Part shown: positions 17,599 to 26,324 of the stretch, in pieces
Position numbering within the stretch: position 1 is the stretch's first letter
How the letters are laid out: each line of letters starts with the position of its first letter
Assembly: GCA_029261135.1 (NCBI GenBank)
Contig: JAJDBX010000060.1
Coordinates: forward strand, 1 to 39,853
DNA: 39,853 nucleotides
Reading direction: 5' to 3'
From: Nitrospirota bacterium
GTDB taxonomy: Bacteria > Nitrospirota > Nitrospiria > SBBL01 > JAADHI01
The notes under the pieces: model-generated
The model's database searches: none
What the model was told of the DNA's origin: nothing
What the model saw: only the letters and a program-made list of their open reading frames with translations
Made by a program: the position numbers and the translations under genes

Positions 17599-18969
17599 AT
17601 GAACAGCACTCAAGAAAATAAAGAAAAGAAGCTGGTTGTCGTGGGCGGAGGGCTTGCGGGTTCTGAAGCGGCCTGGCAGGCAGCTTCTCGTGGGATCGAT
17701 GTCACCCTCTATGAGATGCGCCCGGTGAAGCTGACCCCCGCGCATGAAACGGGTCATCTCGCCGAAATGGTGTGCAGCAATTCGATGGGTTCACTCAAAG
17801 CGGTCAGTGCACCAGGATTATTAAAAGAAGAAATGCGACAACTGGGCTCTCTCATTATCTCAACCGCAGAAAAAAATGCCGTTCCCGCCGGTGGCGCGCT
17901 TGCAGTGGATCGAACGCTTTTTGCCGCTGCAATCTCTGAGGCGATCAAAAAACATCCGCGCATTACGGTGCTTCATGAGGAGGTGAAAGAAATCCCCTCC
18001 GATGGAGCAGTCGCGATCATTTCATCTGGTCCGCTTACTTCAGATGCATTGACAGAATCGCTCAAAACCGTGGCCGATGAAGAACATCTTTATTTTTACG
18101 ATGCAATTTCACCTATTGTTGAAGCAGACAGCATCAATATGGACATTGTCTTTCGTGCCTCGCGTTATGGCAAAGGGGGAGGTGACTATTTAAATTGTCC
18201 GATGGATGAGGGTCAATACGATCTGTTTTATGAAGCCTTAATGTCGGGTGAGCGCGTCAAGTCAAAACCTTTTGAAAAGATTCAATATTTTGAAGGGTGT
18301 TTGCCGATTGAAGTTCTCGCTGAACGCGGCAAGAAGACCCCACTTTTCGGCCCGATGAAACCTGTGGGCTTGGTTGATCCAAAAACAGGAAAACAACCTT
18401 TCGCCGTCATCCAGCTTAGAGCAGAAAATCGCTTTGGAACATCTTATAGTTTGGTCGGTTTTCAAACCAAACTCACCTGGCCTGAGCAGAGACGGATTTT
18501 TAAATTGATCCCAGGTCTGGAGGAGGTCTCATTTTTAAGGCTCGGCAGCCTTCATCGAAATACCTTTTTAAATTCGCCTCGTATTTTATCCGAAACATTA
18601 CAATGTCATGTGCGCCCCAATCTTTTTCTTGCGGGACAGATTATCGGGGTAGAGGGATATGTTGAATCAGCTGCGATGGGTTACCTTGCGGGCATGAACG
18701 CCGCCAGAAAGTTATTGAACGAAGAAATGGCCGTGCCGCCAGAAACAACAGCGCATGGGGCTTTGGTTCAATACATTACAAAGAGCCCCCCTAAATTTTT
18801 TCAACCAATCAATACAAACTTCGGACTTTTTCCCCCGGTTGAAACCAGTGTAAAAGGGCCGCGTAAAATGAAAAAAGCGGACCGTTATCAAAAAATTGTC
18901 AATCGTGCTTTGGGTGACTTGTCGTCATGGATCAGTCAATACAAGATTTTGAGCAATATCTCGCAGTAG
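17599..18969 (+). CDS. trmFO: Methylene-THF:tRNA (uracil-54-C5) methyltransferase TrmFO
   Basis: TrmFO makes ribothymidine at tRNA position 54 using methylene-THF as carbon donor and FADH2 as reductant. Of its 456 residues, the FAD-binding motif VVVGGGLAGSEAAWQAASRG is at 13-32. The conserved cysteines of the family are present: Cys59 in EMVCSNSMGS and Cys234 in FEGCLPIE. The C-terminal signature is FFQPINTNFGLFPPV. It starts 12 bases after panB. The end overlaps the xerC start by 43 bases in another frame, a pairing seen in many bacteria (trmFO-xerC). Confidence 0.97.
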   Translation: MNSTQENKEKKLVVVGGGLAGSEAAWQAASRGIDVTLYEMRPVKLTPAHETGHLAEMVCSNSMGSLKAVSAPGLLKEEMRQLGSLIISTAEKNAVPAGGALAVDRTLFAAAISEAIKKHPRITVLHEEVKEIPSDGAVAIISSGPLTSDALTESLKTVADEEHLYFYDAISPIVEADSINMDIVFRASRYGKGGGDYLNCPMDEGQYDLFYEALMSGERVKSKPFEKIQYFEGCLPIEVLAERGKKTPLFGPMKPVGLVDPKTGKQPFAVIQLRAENRFGTSYSLVGFQTKLTWPEQRRIFKLIPGLEEVSFLRLGSLHRNTFLNSPRILSETLQCHVRPNLFLAGQIIGVEGYVESAAMGYLAGMNAARKLLNEEMAVPPETTAHGALVQYITKSPPKFFQPINTNFGLFPPVETSVKGPRKMKKADRYQKIVNRALGDLSSWISQYKILSNISQ

Positions 18970-19832
18970 AACGAAACGTTTCTCCTCACACGCTCCGGTG
19001 CTACCTGTCAGATCTCGCAAGCTTTCGCGCCTACCTTCTTGAAAAGTCAGGGAGCGATAAAGCATCGGGTGAAACCCGGCCTCTCTGTTCGCCCAAAGAA
19101 ATTGATTATTTAAGCATCCGAGGTTTCCTTGCCCACTTACGCCAAAAAGGTTTGCGCAAAGTGAGCCTCGCCCGAAAATTATCTGTACTCCGGACTTTTT
19201 TTGAATATCTTATTGAAAGAGGAACTGTTTCACTCAATCCTGCGAAGAGAATTTCCAGCCCCAAACAGGAAAAGCCCTTGTCCGATTGTTTGACGGTGGA
19301 TCAAGCCTGTCAAGTGGTCGTGTTGCCAAAAGGTGATAAATGGCCTGCTTTGCGGGATCGCGCTATTCTTGAAACATTCTATTCCACGGGTATTCGTCTT
19401 TCAGAACTGGTCGGACTTGAGATCAGTCACTTGTCTCTGGATTCGGGCATCATCCGGGTCTTTGGTAAAGGACGAAAAGAGCGTATCGTCCCGATTGGTT
19501 CAAGCGCGATTGAATCGATACAAGCCTATTTGAAAGCGCGGCCTGCATCGCACAAGGGACTTTTTTCAAATCAGCGAGGGGGGCGCCTGACCGACAGAAG
19601 TGTGAGTCGCATCGTAAAGCGTTATCTGACGCAAATCGATCAACCCGGCGGCAGCCCACACACCCTTCGCCATACCTATGCCACACATTTACTGGAAGGC
19701 GGGGCGGATCTTCGCGCTGTTCAAGAATTACTTGGGCACGCCAACTTGTCCACGACACAACGCTATACCCATCTACAAATGGATCATCTCATGCAAGTTT
19801 ATGATCAATCTCACCCACGAAAAACGGAATAA
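18927..19832 (+). CDS. xerC: Tyrosine recombinase XerC
   Basis: XerC/D recombinases resolve chromosome dimers at dif. The protein has 301 residues, the standard length. The N-terminal SAM-like domain runs to about 115 (FEQYLAVERNVSPHTLRCYL). The catalytic domain has all active residues: Arg157 in YSTGIRLSEL, Lys181 in FGKGRKER, His245 and Arg248 in PHTLRHTYATHLL, His271 in LLGHANLSTTQRYTH, and nucleophile Tyr280. The ATG lies inside the end of trmFO. The gene is chromosomal housekeeping by context rather than part of an integron or phage. XerC and XerD cannot be told apart with full certainty, but the trmFO link favours XerC. Confidence 0.93.
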   Translation: MDQSIQDFEQYLAVERNVSPHTLRCYLSDLASFRAYLLEKSGSDKASGETRPLCSPKEIDYLSIRGFLAHLRQKGLRKVSLARKLSVLRTFFEYLIERGTVSLNPAKRISSPKQEKPLSDCLTVDQACQVVVLPKGDKWPALRDRAILETFYSTGIRLSELVGLEISHLSLDSGIIRVFGKGRKERIVPIGSSAIESIQAYLKARPASHKGLFSNQRGGRLTDRSVSRIVKRYLTQIDQPGGSPHTLRHTYATHLLEGGADLRAVQELLGHANLSTTQRYTHLQMDHLMQVYDQSHPRKTE

Positions 19833-19866
19833 ATCAACCTGATCGCAGCAAAAGGAGGATTGAAAA

Positions 19867-20454
19867 GTGGATGTATTTCAAAAACCCGCGATTATTGATG
19901 ATGATGTGCTCAAAAACCTGGGCCCTTTTGCCTCATTGGCAGGTACATGGGAAGGCGATCAAGGTATTGATACGTCCCCATCAAAAGCTGGGCCAGTAGA
20001 AACCCCCTTTCGGGAGCGAATAACGCTTGTCCCGCTTGGCCCCGTCGTCAATGGGGCACAAGTGCTTTACGGCCTGAAATATGCGACAACGGCTTGGCCA
20101 TTGGATCAAGAGAAGCCTTTTCATGAAGAGGTCGGGTATTGGCTGTGGGATGCGAAAGAACAACAAGCGATGCGGTGTTTTATTGTCCCGCGTGGCGTCA
20201 TGGTCAATGCCGGAGGGCATGCCGATATGCATTCAAGTACCATGACCCTGTCTGCGGAAGCGGGTTCAGAAATCTACGGGATTCTGTCAAACCCCTTTTT
20301 AAATGATGCCTTTAAAACCCTTCGTTACGATCTAAAAACTACGCTTCATGAAGATGGATCCTTTGGTTATTGGGAAGACACCGTGCTTAAAATACACGGG
20401 CAGGAAGAGCTCTTCCACCACACAGATCAAAATAGGCTGAGTAAGTGTGATTAG
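19867..20454 (+). CDS. Nitrobindin-like heme-binding beta-barrel protein
   Basis: This 195-residue protein begins its fold with LGPFASLAGTWEGDQGID, the GTW-x-G motif of the FABP-like/THAP4 (nitrobindin) family. It also carries RERITLVPLGPVVNGAQVLY and a C-terminal stretch with alternating strand patterns (FGYWEDTVLKIHGQEELFHH). Nitrobindins hold a ferric heme in a ten-strand barrel and react with nitric oxide or peroxynitrite; the His that binds heme in them is near the C-terminus, and FHHTD here is a candidate. The start is GTG with AAAGGAGGA upstream. It is 34 bases after xerC. The fold is likely, the heme role less sure. Confidence 0.7.
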   Translation: MDVFQKPAIIDDDVLKNLGPFASLAGTWEGDQGIDTSPSKAGPVETPFRERITLVPLGPVVNGAQVLYGLKYATTAWPLDQEKPFHEEVGYWLWDAKEQQAMRCFIVPRGVMVNAGGHADMHSSTMTLSAEAGSEIYGILSNPFLNDAFKTLRYDLKTTLHEDGSFGYWEDTVLKIHGQEELFHHTDQNRLSKCD

Positions 20455-20522
20455 GCGCTCTGTGCTGTTTGATTTTTAGCCGATCAGATGATATCTTATG
20501 AGCGCATTTATGGAGGTCGGCT

Positions 20523-21200
20523 GTGCTTAAAAATATTCGGGAAGGGGCCATTGAAAACCCTTGGTTTTTTCGCATCCTCATGCTGGGCATTGCCGCTGTT
20601 TTTGCGGTATCCATGGGATGGTGGGGTTTTACCAATGATGATTCCCAAGACAACGCCATTGCACAAATCGGCGAAACCTATATCACCGTCCAGGAATACA
20701 AGGATGCTTACCGAAATGAATCCCGTTTTTATCGAGAACTTTTTCAGGATGACTTTGATGATGAAGCCCTGCGAAAGCGGGTCATTGATAGCATGGTTGA
20801 TAATAAGTTATGGTTACAAGAAGCGGATCGGATGCGACTTGGAGTAAGTGATGCGGCCTTAAGAAATTCTGTCACTTCCTTGGCGGCCTTCCAGACCGAA
20901 GGCACATTTGATCCCAACCTGTACAAGCAGGTTTTATCGAATAACCGTCTTTCGCCTGAAAGTTTTGAAGCTAAGCAGCGCGAAACCCTTTTGATCAAAA
21001 AGGTAAAATCCGTAGTTAAGGGGGGGATTTCCTTAACACCGATAGAAATTAAAGAAGCCTCGGAAAGTGACCCGGAAGATCCTGATCCGAGCCGAACCAT
21101 CGAAGCGCGCTTAGATCAAAAAAAAGAACGGGCTGCGAGAGCCTACGTCATCTCCCTTAAAGGAAAATCTTCCATCTCTATCAAAGAAGAACTTCTGTAA
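20523..21200 (+). CDS. PpiD/SurA N-terminal-domain protein lacking the PPIase domain
   Basis: Of 225 residues, one membrane helix covers about 18-38 (ILMLGIAAVFAVSMGWWGF) after a short cytoplasmic start (MLKNIREGAIENPWFF). A SurA_N-like periplasmic helical region follows (AQIGETYITVQEYKDAYR, DSMVDNKLWLQEADRMRLG, FDPNLYKQVLSNNRLSPESF). PpiD is about 620 residues with a parvulin domain; this protein stops before any parvulin domain and ends in a charged tail. It therefore looks like a membrane-tethered chaperone without isomerase activity. The gene ends with a clean TAA, and I saw no continuation. The start is GTG with TGGAGG upstream. Confidence 0.8.
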   Translation: MLKNIREGAIENPWFFRILMLGIAAVFAVSMGWWGFTNDDSQDNAIAQIGETYITVQEYKDAYRNESRFYRELFQDDFDDEALRKRVIDSMVDNKLWLQEADRMRLGVSDAALRNSVTSLAAFQTEGTFDPNLYKQVLSNNRLSPESFEAKQRETLLIKKVKSVVKGGISLTPIEIKEASESDPEDPDPSRTIEARLDQKKERAARAYVISLKGKSSISIKEELL

Positions 21201-21413
21201 TTTTTTCTTCCTTAAAACCGGTCGATTAAATTCAAACAACTTTAATGACTGGCTTTGAGATAGAATCTCTCTCCGTTCATAATAAACAATATGAACCTGA
21301 GCTTATTTTATCCGCATAAACAATCATTTGAGTTCATTCCATTTTGTCTTTTTATATGGTAGAATTTATTGTCAAGAGTGAGATTCCTAATGTGCTGAAA
21401 AGGAGTTGATAGA

Positions 21414-21767
21414 ATGGAAGAGCGACGCCGACAGAAAAGGTACCCTGTTTCGATAAATGCTAAAATCTCATTAGGTGAGGATCAAGAAGGCCATGACCTC
21501 TCTATCAAAGATATCTCAAGAGTTGGGATTAAATGTATTTCACAACAAGCTTATGAGATGGGTCAGGAAGTATTTATCAAAATTGAGGTGGCAACACCAG
21601 AGAATGAGGTCAGCAACGATTCAGTACAAGGGAGCATTGCTTGGGTCGCTAAACTTGAAACAGGAGAAGGCTATTTTTTAGGGGTTGAATTTTTTGAATT
21701 AGAACAACAACATAATAAACTATTTGAAAATATTAAAATCCTTGAGGATGTACTATTTCCCATCTAG
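21414..21767 (+). CDS. PilZ-domain (c-di-GMP binding) protein
   Basis: This 117-residue single-domain protein binds cyclic di-GMP by homology. The two PilZ motifs are present: the Arg-rich start ERRRQKRYPV (RxxxR) and DISRVGIK at 33-40 (D/NxSxxG). The strand pattern then runs to GSIAWVAKLETGEGYFLGVEF, the usual PilZ ending. AAGGAGT lies 8 bases before the ATG. It stands alone with 213 bases upstream. Its output is unknown; motility or exopolysaccharide control would suit the flagellar and PEP-CTERM genes nearby. Confidence 0.93.
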   Translation: MEERRRQKRYPVSINAKISLGEDQEGHDLSIKDISRVGIKCISQQAYEMGQEVFIKIEVATPENEVSNDSVQGSIAWVAKLETGEGYFLGVEFFELEQQHNKLFENIKILEDVLFPI

Positions 21768-21847
21768 ATTTTTCTGAATAGCAGGATTGCCCGATTCCAT
21801 TTAGAGACAAGACTGCTAGGCCTCTTCTTACATTCAATCATAAAAAA

Positions 21848-22633
21848 ATGACTCCTAATTTTCATACCCACACATATCGGTGTAAACATGCGACCGGCGA
21901 TGTCATTGATTATGCCCGAGCGGCTTACAGGCAAGGGAGCCGTGAATTGGGGATCTCTGATCATGTCGCATTACCGGACAATCGATGGCCGGAGACTCGC
22001 ATGTCCTTCGATCAATTGTATGAATATGAGCAAGCCATTGAATCGGCCAAGACTTTGTTGCCGAAAATGACAATCCACAAAGGTATGGAGTGTGAATATG
22101 ATGTCGCCTACCATGCCTATTATGAAGACGAACTGCTTGGTGAAAGAGGCTACGACTATCTCATTGGTGCAGGACACTACACACCTCTTGGCGGAAAATG
22201 GCTGAACTCTTTCGAACAACTCAATACCCCTGAAGCCTTAGTGGCCTATGGCAACTATTTAATGCTTTCGATGGAAACAGGCTTGTTTGCCTTCATTGCG
22301 CATCCTGATATCTTCGGCTGCAGTAATGACCGTTGGACTGAAGATTTGCAAGCATGCGCTCACGATATTTTACAAGCTGCCGAAACCACAGCCACGCCTT
22401 TAGAAATTAACGGCAACGGATTTCGGAAATCGAAAATATCAGCAACAGAAGACCCACGAAATCCCTATCCTTGGCAACCCTTTTGGGAAATGGCTGCGGA
22501 CTACAAGGTGCAAGTCATTTGCAATGCCGATGCGCATCACCCCGAACAAGTACTTGCCAACATGGAAGATGGTGAACGATTGGCAGAGAAGCTCGGTTTA
22601 GATGTGGTCCACACGATAAAAACTTCAGTATAA
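21848..22633 (+). CDS. PHP-domain histidinol-phosphatase-type phosphoesterase
   Basis: Of 261 residues, the PHP metal site starts at once with NFHTHTYRCKH (His6, His8, His14). It continues with LGISDHVALPD, GMECEYD, IGAGHY, FIAHPDIF, and the C-terminal ICNADAHHPEQV. This order matches HisK-type (Bacillus HisJ-like) histidinol phosphatases, which act on L-histidinol phosphate in histidine synthesis. Other PHP phosphatases look alike, and no his genes are nearby, so the exact substrate is not certain. It lies 80 bases after the PilZ gene. Confidence 0.82.
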   Translation: MTPNFHTHTYRCKHATGDVIDYARAAYRQGSRELGISDHVALPDNRWPETRMSFDQLYEYEQAIESAKTLLPKMTIHKGMECEYDVAYHAYYEDELLGERGYDYLIGAGHYTPLGGKWLNSFEQLNTPEALVAYGNYLMLSMETGLFAFIAHPDIFGCSNDRWTEDLQACAHDILQAAETTATPLEINGNGFRKSKISATEDPRNPYPWQPFWEMAADYKVQVICNADAHHPEQVLANMEDGERLAEKLGLDVVHTIKTSV

Positions 22634-22829
22634 ATTTCTAAATCGGCCACTTAGCGCTCAAAATCTTATCAGACAAACCCTAAGATGTTGTAACTCACAA
22701 GTTTTTTCAAGACCACGCAAAAATAAGACCCCCTCTAAAGCATTAAATTAATATTATTTTTGTATTATCCCTCCTTGGAACAGAATTGGTTAAGAGTAAG
22801 CAATAGTCTAAGGTGAGGGGGAAAAATGA

Positions 22830-23128
22830 ACCGGATTATTTTTCAGTGATGGAAGGGCTTTTCTCGATGAAAAGCCCTTCAACTTCATGCCCATGATTGG
22901 ATTCACTCAATTCTCGAATATTTCTTTTGTATTGGCTGCTGGCCTTGCCGAAATGACCTTGGGACTTTTCCTGCTGTTTGCCTTTGCGCCGCGGTTTGTT
23001 ACGATCATTTTGGGACTGGTTTTTTGTCAACAACAATGCTCATCGGCCCCCTTGACCTACTCGGGAACCTTCCCTTAACGAGCGTCGATGTCCTTCTGAT
23101 CTTCCAAAAAGTTGACCGTGCTTTTTAG
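22830..23128 (+). pseudogene. Frameshifted DoxX-like membrane protein remnant
   Basis: One frame from 22830 reads RAFLDEKPFNFMPMIGFTQF, SNISFVLAAGLAEMTLGLFL, LFAFAPRFVTIILGLVF and then runs out at 23078. The next frame continues naturally from about 23030 with STTMLIGPLDLLGNLPLTSV and DVLLIF, to a TAG at 23126. Joined, these resemble the C-terminal half of DoxX-like proteins (…VLAAGL.E...G..LL…GHLP). The N-terminal half and a valid start are missing, so it is truncated as well as shifted. Its end overlaps the convergent gcvPA stop. 22634-22829 shows nothing coding. Confidence 0.5.
22852..22880. repeat. Perfect 11-bp hairpin
   Basis: GAAGGGCTTTT (22852-22862) pairs exactly with AAAAGCCCTTC (22870-22880) around a 7-base loop. 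No T-run follows on either strand, so it is a poor terminator. It sits at the beginning of the DoxX-like remnant and may mark the breakpoint of that gene. Confidence 0.5.
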
Positions 23129-24474
23129 CTGACCGCCATTCCTTCCATAAGCCCTTCAAGCAAGCGATCGATGTCTTCCCTTACGTGCTTTTCGGTCACA
23201 CAAATAAGCAGATGGTTTTCCAATTTAGAATCGTAGTTTCCGAGATCGATCCCTCCAAATATTTGGTTCTCTAAAAGATGCTTTAAAATATTGCACAGCG
23301 GTTTTTCAGTTTTAATCACAAACTCTTTGAAAAAGGGTGCGTCAAATGGTCTTGTATATCCGGGGAGCAGAACGATTTTTTCTTGTGCGTCATGGGCTTT
23401 GGCCAGACAGAGCGTTGCCACTTCTTTGAGTCCCTGTTTTCCCACCGTTGCAAGATACACGGATGCGGCGAGGGCATTGAGGGCCTGATTGGTGCAAATG
23501 TTTGAGGTGGCCCGTTCCCGCTTAATATGCTGTTCACGGGTTTGCAGGGTGAGGCAGAACCCGGATCGGCCCTGTGCGTCTTGGGTTGCGCCCACGATGC
23601 GGCCCGGCAACTGACGGATCATTTTTTTTCGGGTGGCGAAAAACCCGATGTAGGGTCCCCCAAAGCTTTGTGAATTTCCCATTGCCTGGCCTTCGCCAAC
23701 GGCAATATCGGCATTGAATTCACCCGGTGTTTTCAAAATTCCGAGAGAGATGGGATCGACGTCCATCACAAGAAGCCCCCCTTTTGAATGTACAATGCGC
23801 TCAACGACCTGGACTTCCTCCAACTGCCCGAAAAAATTGGGATGTTGAATCAAAACCGCTGCAACACTTTCATCCATTGCCTCTTCAAGTAATTGACAAG
23901 AGAGTCGTCCCGCTTCCATTGGGACTTCCTCAACATGGGCTTCCGGCAAGCCGGAAAGGTAAGTTTCAATGACTTGACGGTGGTGAGGATGAACGGAACT
24001 TGAAACGAGCACCTTTCCCCTTTTTGTAAAACGCATGGCCATGAGTGCCGCCTCGGCCAATGCGGAAGCCCCGTCGTAGAGGGATGCCCCTGAAACCTCC
24101 ATATCGGTGATTTGGCAAATCATCGACTGGTATTCGTAGATCGTTTGCAGCAGACCCTGACTGAGTTCAGCCTGATATGGGGTATAGGCAGAATAAAATT
24201 CTGAACGGCTGATCACATGATCTACCGTGCTCGGGATAAAGTGATCATAGCTTCCGCCCCCTAAAAATGAGAGCGCCTTGGTGGTATTGGTGTTCTGCCG
24301 ACTCAGGCTTAACATCTCCCGTTTGAGTTCCATCTGGGATAGCGAAGGAGGTAAGTCTAATGGGCGATTCAACCGAAATTCAGCGGGGATCTCCAGCAGC
24401 TTATCAAAAGAGGACACCCCAATGGCATCCAACATTTCTTTTTCTTCATCTTCTGTCTTGGGAATGTATTCCAT
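23125..24474 (-). CDS. gcvPA: Glycine dehydrogenase (decarboxylating) subunit 1
   Basis: GcvPA is one half of the split P-protein of the glycine cleavage system; with GcvPB it decarboxylates glycine and passes the aminomethyl group to GcvH. At 449 residues it has the normal length. Signatures are EYIPKTEDEEKEMLDAIG at the start, FLGGGSYDHFIPSTVDHVIS, RSEFYSAYTPYQAELSQG, YDGASALAEAA, and SFGGPYIGFFATRKKMIRQL. The PLP-binding Lys is on the other subunit, which is not in this window. It follows gcvT by 9 bases. In the reverse direction the complex serves the reductive glycine pathway. Confidence 0.96.
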   Translation of the reverse strand: MEYIPKTEDEEKEMLDAIGVSSFDKLLEIPAEFRLNRPLDLPPSLSQMELKREMLSLSRQNTNTTKALSFLGGGSYDHFIPSTVDHVISRSEFYSAYTPYQAELSQGLLQTIYEYQSMICQITDMEVSGASLYDGASALAEAALMAMRFTKRGKVLVSSSVHPHHRQVIETYLSGLPEAHVEEVPMEAGRLSCQLLEEAMDESVAAVLIQHPNFFGQLEEVQVVERIVHSKGGLLVMDVDPISLGILKTPGEFNADIAVGEGQAMGNSQSFGGPYIGFFATRKKMIRQLPGRIVGATQDAQGRSGFCLTLQTREQHIKRERATSNICTNQALNALAASVYLATVGKQGLKEVATLCLAKAHDAQEKIVLLPGYTRPFDAPFFKEFVIKTEKPLCNILKHLLENQIFGGIDLGNYDSKLENHLLICVTEKHVREDIDRLLEGLMEGMAVS

Positions 24475-24483
24475 ATCGTTTCC

Positions 24484-25578
24484 TTATTTTTTTTTCCGGT
24501 AAAATGGTTTTTTCACAATCACCGCCGTGGACGCCTTCCCGCGGATATCCACGAGCAGCTCACTGCCGACCTCACTAAAATGAACATTAATATATCCCAT
24601 GCCGATCCCTTTTTTAAGCGATGGCGCATAATTTCCAGAGGTCACGCGGCCCACTTCTTTTTGATCAGAATAAATAAGGTGTCCTACTCTGGGGATACCT
24701 CGAACCAAAAGTTCAAATCCGACCAGCTTTTTGGGAACCCCTTGTTCTCTTTGTTCAAGGAGGCGATTTTTCCCGATAAACTCTTTTTCGAAGTCAACAA
24801 ATTGTGAAAGAGAAGCCTCGATCGGCGTGGTCTTTTCATCCATTTCCTGACCATAAAGAGGATAGCCCATTTCAAGACGAAGCGTATCGCGTGCGCCCAA
24901 GCCAATCGGTTTGATGCCGAGATTACTCCCTGCCTCCATCAAGGCATGCCAAACGGCCACAGCATTTTCTGCCGGAATCACAATTTCGTATCCTCTCTCG
25001 CCGGTATATCCTGTTCTTGCAATCAAAACTTTGACCCCACGCGTTGGGACAAGCTCAACTTCGACAAACTTCCGAAGTGCGATCTCTGTTTTAGCAAATG
25101 GCATGACCTGTTGCAAAATTTCCCATGATCGAGGCCCTTGCAGTGCAAGCAATGCCGTCTCTTCTGTGATATCTTCAAACGCTACCCCCGTTTTCGGGAG
25201 ATGCTGTTTAAGCCACCGCTTATCTTTTTCTCGATTCGCCGCGTTCACAATGATCAAGTAATGATCTATGCCTCTTTTATAAATATAGATGTCATCAATG
25301 ATGCCTCCGGCTTCATTCAGAAACATCGAGTAGAGGGCGCCAGCACCTGACAGCTTGAGTAGTGGACCGGGGATCATTTTATCTAAGAATTCTTCTACTC
25401 CTGAGCCTGAGAGATCAAAGCGGCCCATGTGGCTGACATCAAATAAACCCGCAGCATGTCGTACGGTTGAATGTTCATCGGTCACGCCTGAATAGGAAAG
25501 GGGCATTTCCCATCCCGCAAAAGGAACGATCTTTGCCCCGTGGATTTGATGTACTTCGAAAAGCGCTGTGCGTTTCAT
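24484..25578 (-). CDS. gcvT: Aminomethyltransferase (glycine cleavage T-protein)
   Basis: GcvT moves the methylene carbon from the aminomethyl-lipoyl H-protein to THF, releasing ammonia and 5,10-methylene-THF. Its 364 residues match the family throughout: MKRTALFEVHQIHGAKIVPF, GWEMPLSYSGVTDEHSTVR, AAGLFDVSHMGRFDLSG, ALQGPRSWEIL, ARTGYTGERGYEIVIPAE, GLGARDTLRLEMGYPLYGQE. The ATG at 25578 is 21 bases after the livF stop, so it is probably part of a livG-livF-gcvT-gcvPA unit. No glycine riboswitch fits in the short gap upstream. gcvH and gcvPB must lie elsewhere. Confidence 0.97.
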   Translation of the reverse strand: MKRTALFEVHQIHGAKIVPFAGWEMPLSYSGVTDEHSTVRHAAGLFDVSHMGRFDLSGSGVEEFLDKMIPGPLLKLSGAGALYSMFLNEAGGIIDDIYIYKRGIDHYLIIVNAANREKDKRWLKQHLPKTGVAFEDITEETALLALQGPRSWEILQQVMPFAKTEIALRKFVEVELVPTRGVKVLIARTGYTGERGYEIVIPAENAVAVWHALMEAGSNLGIKPIGLGARDTLRLEMGYPLYGQEMDEKTTPIEASLSQFVDFEKEFIGKNRLLEQREQGVPKKLVGFELLVRGIPRVGHLIYSDQKEVGRVTSGNYAPSLKKGIGMGYINVHFSEVGSELLVDIRGKASTAVIVKKPFYRKKK

Positions 25579-25599
25579 TGTTTCTCCATCATAAAAAGT

Positions 25600-26322
25600 T
25601 TAAGAGCTGAGACTCCCGCCCAAGTAGGCTTGTTGGATCTCTTGATGATCCAACAAGCGATCCGCGCGGTCACTTAAAACTATCTGACCCGTCTCCATCA
25701 CATACCCTCGATTGGCCAAGGCCAAAGCCGCATGGGCATTTTGCTCAACCAACAGAATGGTCGTTCCTTGTGTGCTGATTTGCCGTATCATCTCAAAAAT
25801 CTTCTCAACCATCAAGGGCGCAAGTCCCAGGGAAGGCTCGTCCAATAATAGAAGCTTGGGTTGGGACATTAATGCGCGTCCAATGGCCAGCATTTGCTGC
25901 TCTCCACCACTTAAGGTGCCGCCTCGCTGCATGGCCCGTTCTTTTAATAGTGGAAAGAGTCCAAAAACAGATTCGAGGCCTTGTTTCTTTTGACGGGTGT
26001 CGGTGTGGAGATAGGCGCCCATCTCCAAATTTTCAAACACAGAAAGTCCTGGGAAGATATGCCGCCCTTCTGGAACCTGGCAAATCCCTTTTTCTACAAT
26101 CTGATGAGGTGAAAGGTGGCTGACTTCTTCATCATAAAAAAAGATCTGTCCGGAATGTCGGGTGGCAATCCCGGAAATGGCCATCAGCGTCGTCGTTTTT
26201 CCAGCGCCATTTGCACCAATGATGGCAACCACTTCACCTTCATTGATTTCAAGAGAAACCCCTTTTAATACCGTCACTGTGCCGTAACCGGCGTGGAGAT
26301 CTTTTAAAGCAAACATTGCCAC
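25600..26322 (-). CDS. livF: Branched-chain amino acid ABC transporter ATPase LivF
   Basis: Of 240 residues, Walker A is IGANGAGKTT (about 35-44), the signature is LSGGEQQMLAIGRALM, Walker B is LLLLDEPSLGLAP, and the switch is LLVEQNAHAALALANRGYVME. The wording DEPSLGLAP and VEQNA is typical of LivF rather than LivG. The start GTG overlaps the livG stop region, suggesting coupling; an ATG two codons later is also possible. The permeases LivH and LivM and the binding protein are not in the window. Related systems also move urea and short amides, so the substrate is inferred only. Confidence 0.92.
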   Translation of the reverse strand: MAMFALKDLHAGYGTVTVLKGVSLEINEGEVVAIIGANGAGKTTTLMAISGIATRHSGQIFFYDEEVSHLSPHQIVEKGICQVPEGRHIFPGLSVFENLEMGAYLHTDTRQKKQGLESVFGLFPLLKERAMQRGGTLSGGEQQMLAIGRALMSQPKLLLLDEPSLGLAPLMVEKIFEMIRQISTQGTTILLVEQNAHAALALANRGYVMETGQIVLSDRADRLLDHQEIQQAYLGGSLSS

Positions 26323-26324
26323 CG

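Noticed and set aside
22852-22880. Hairpin as a terminator for gcvPA or the PHP phosphatase gene
   Set aside because: No T-run after the stem on either strand, and it is over 200 bases from either gene end.
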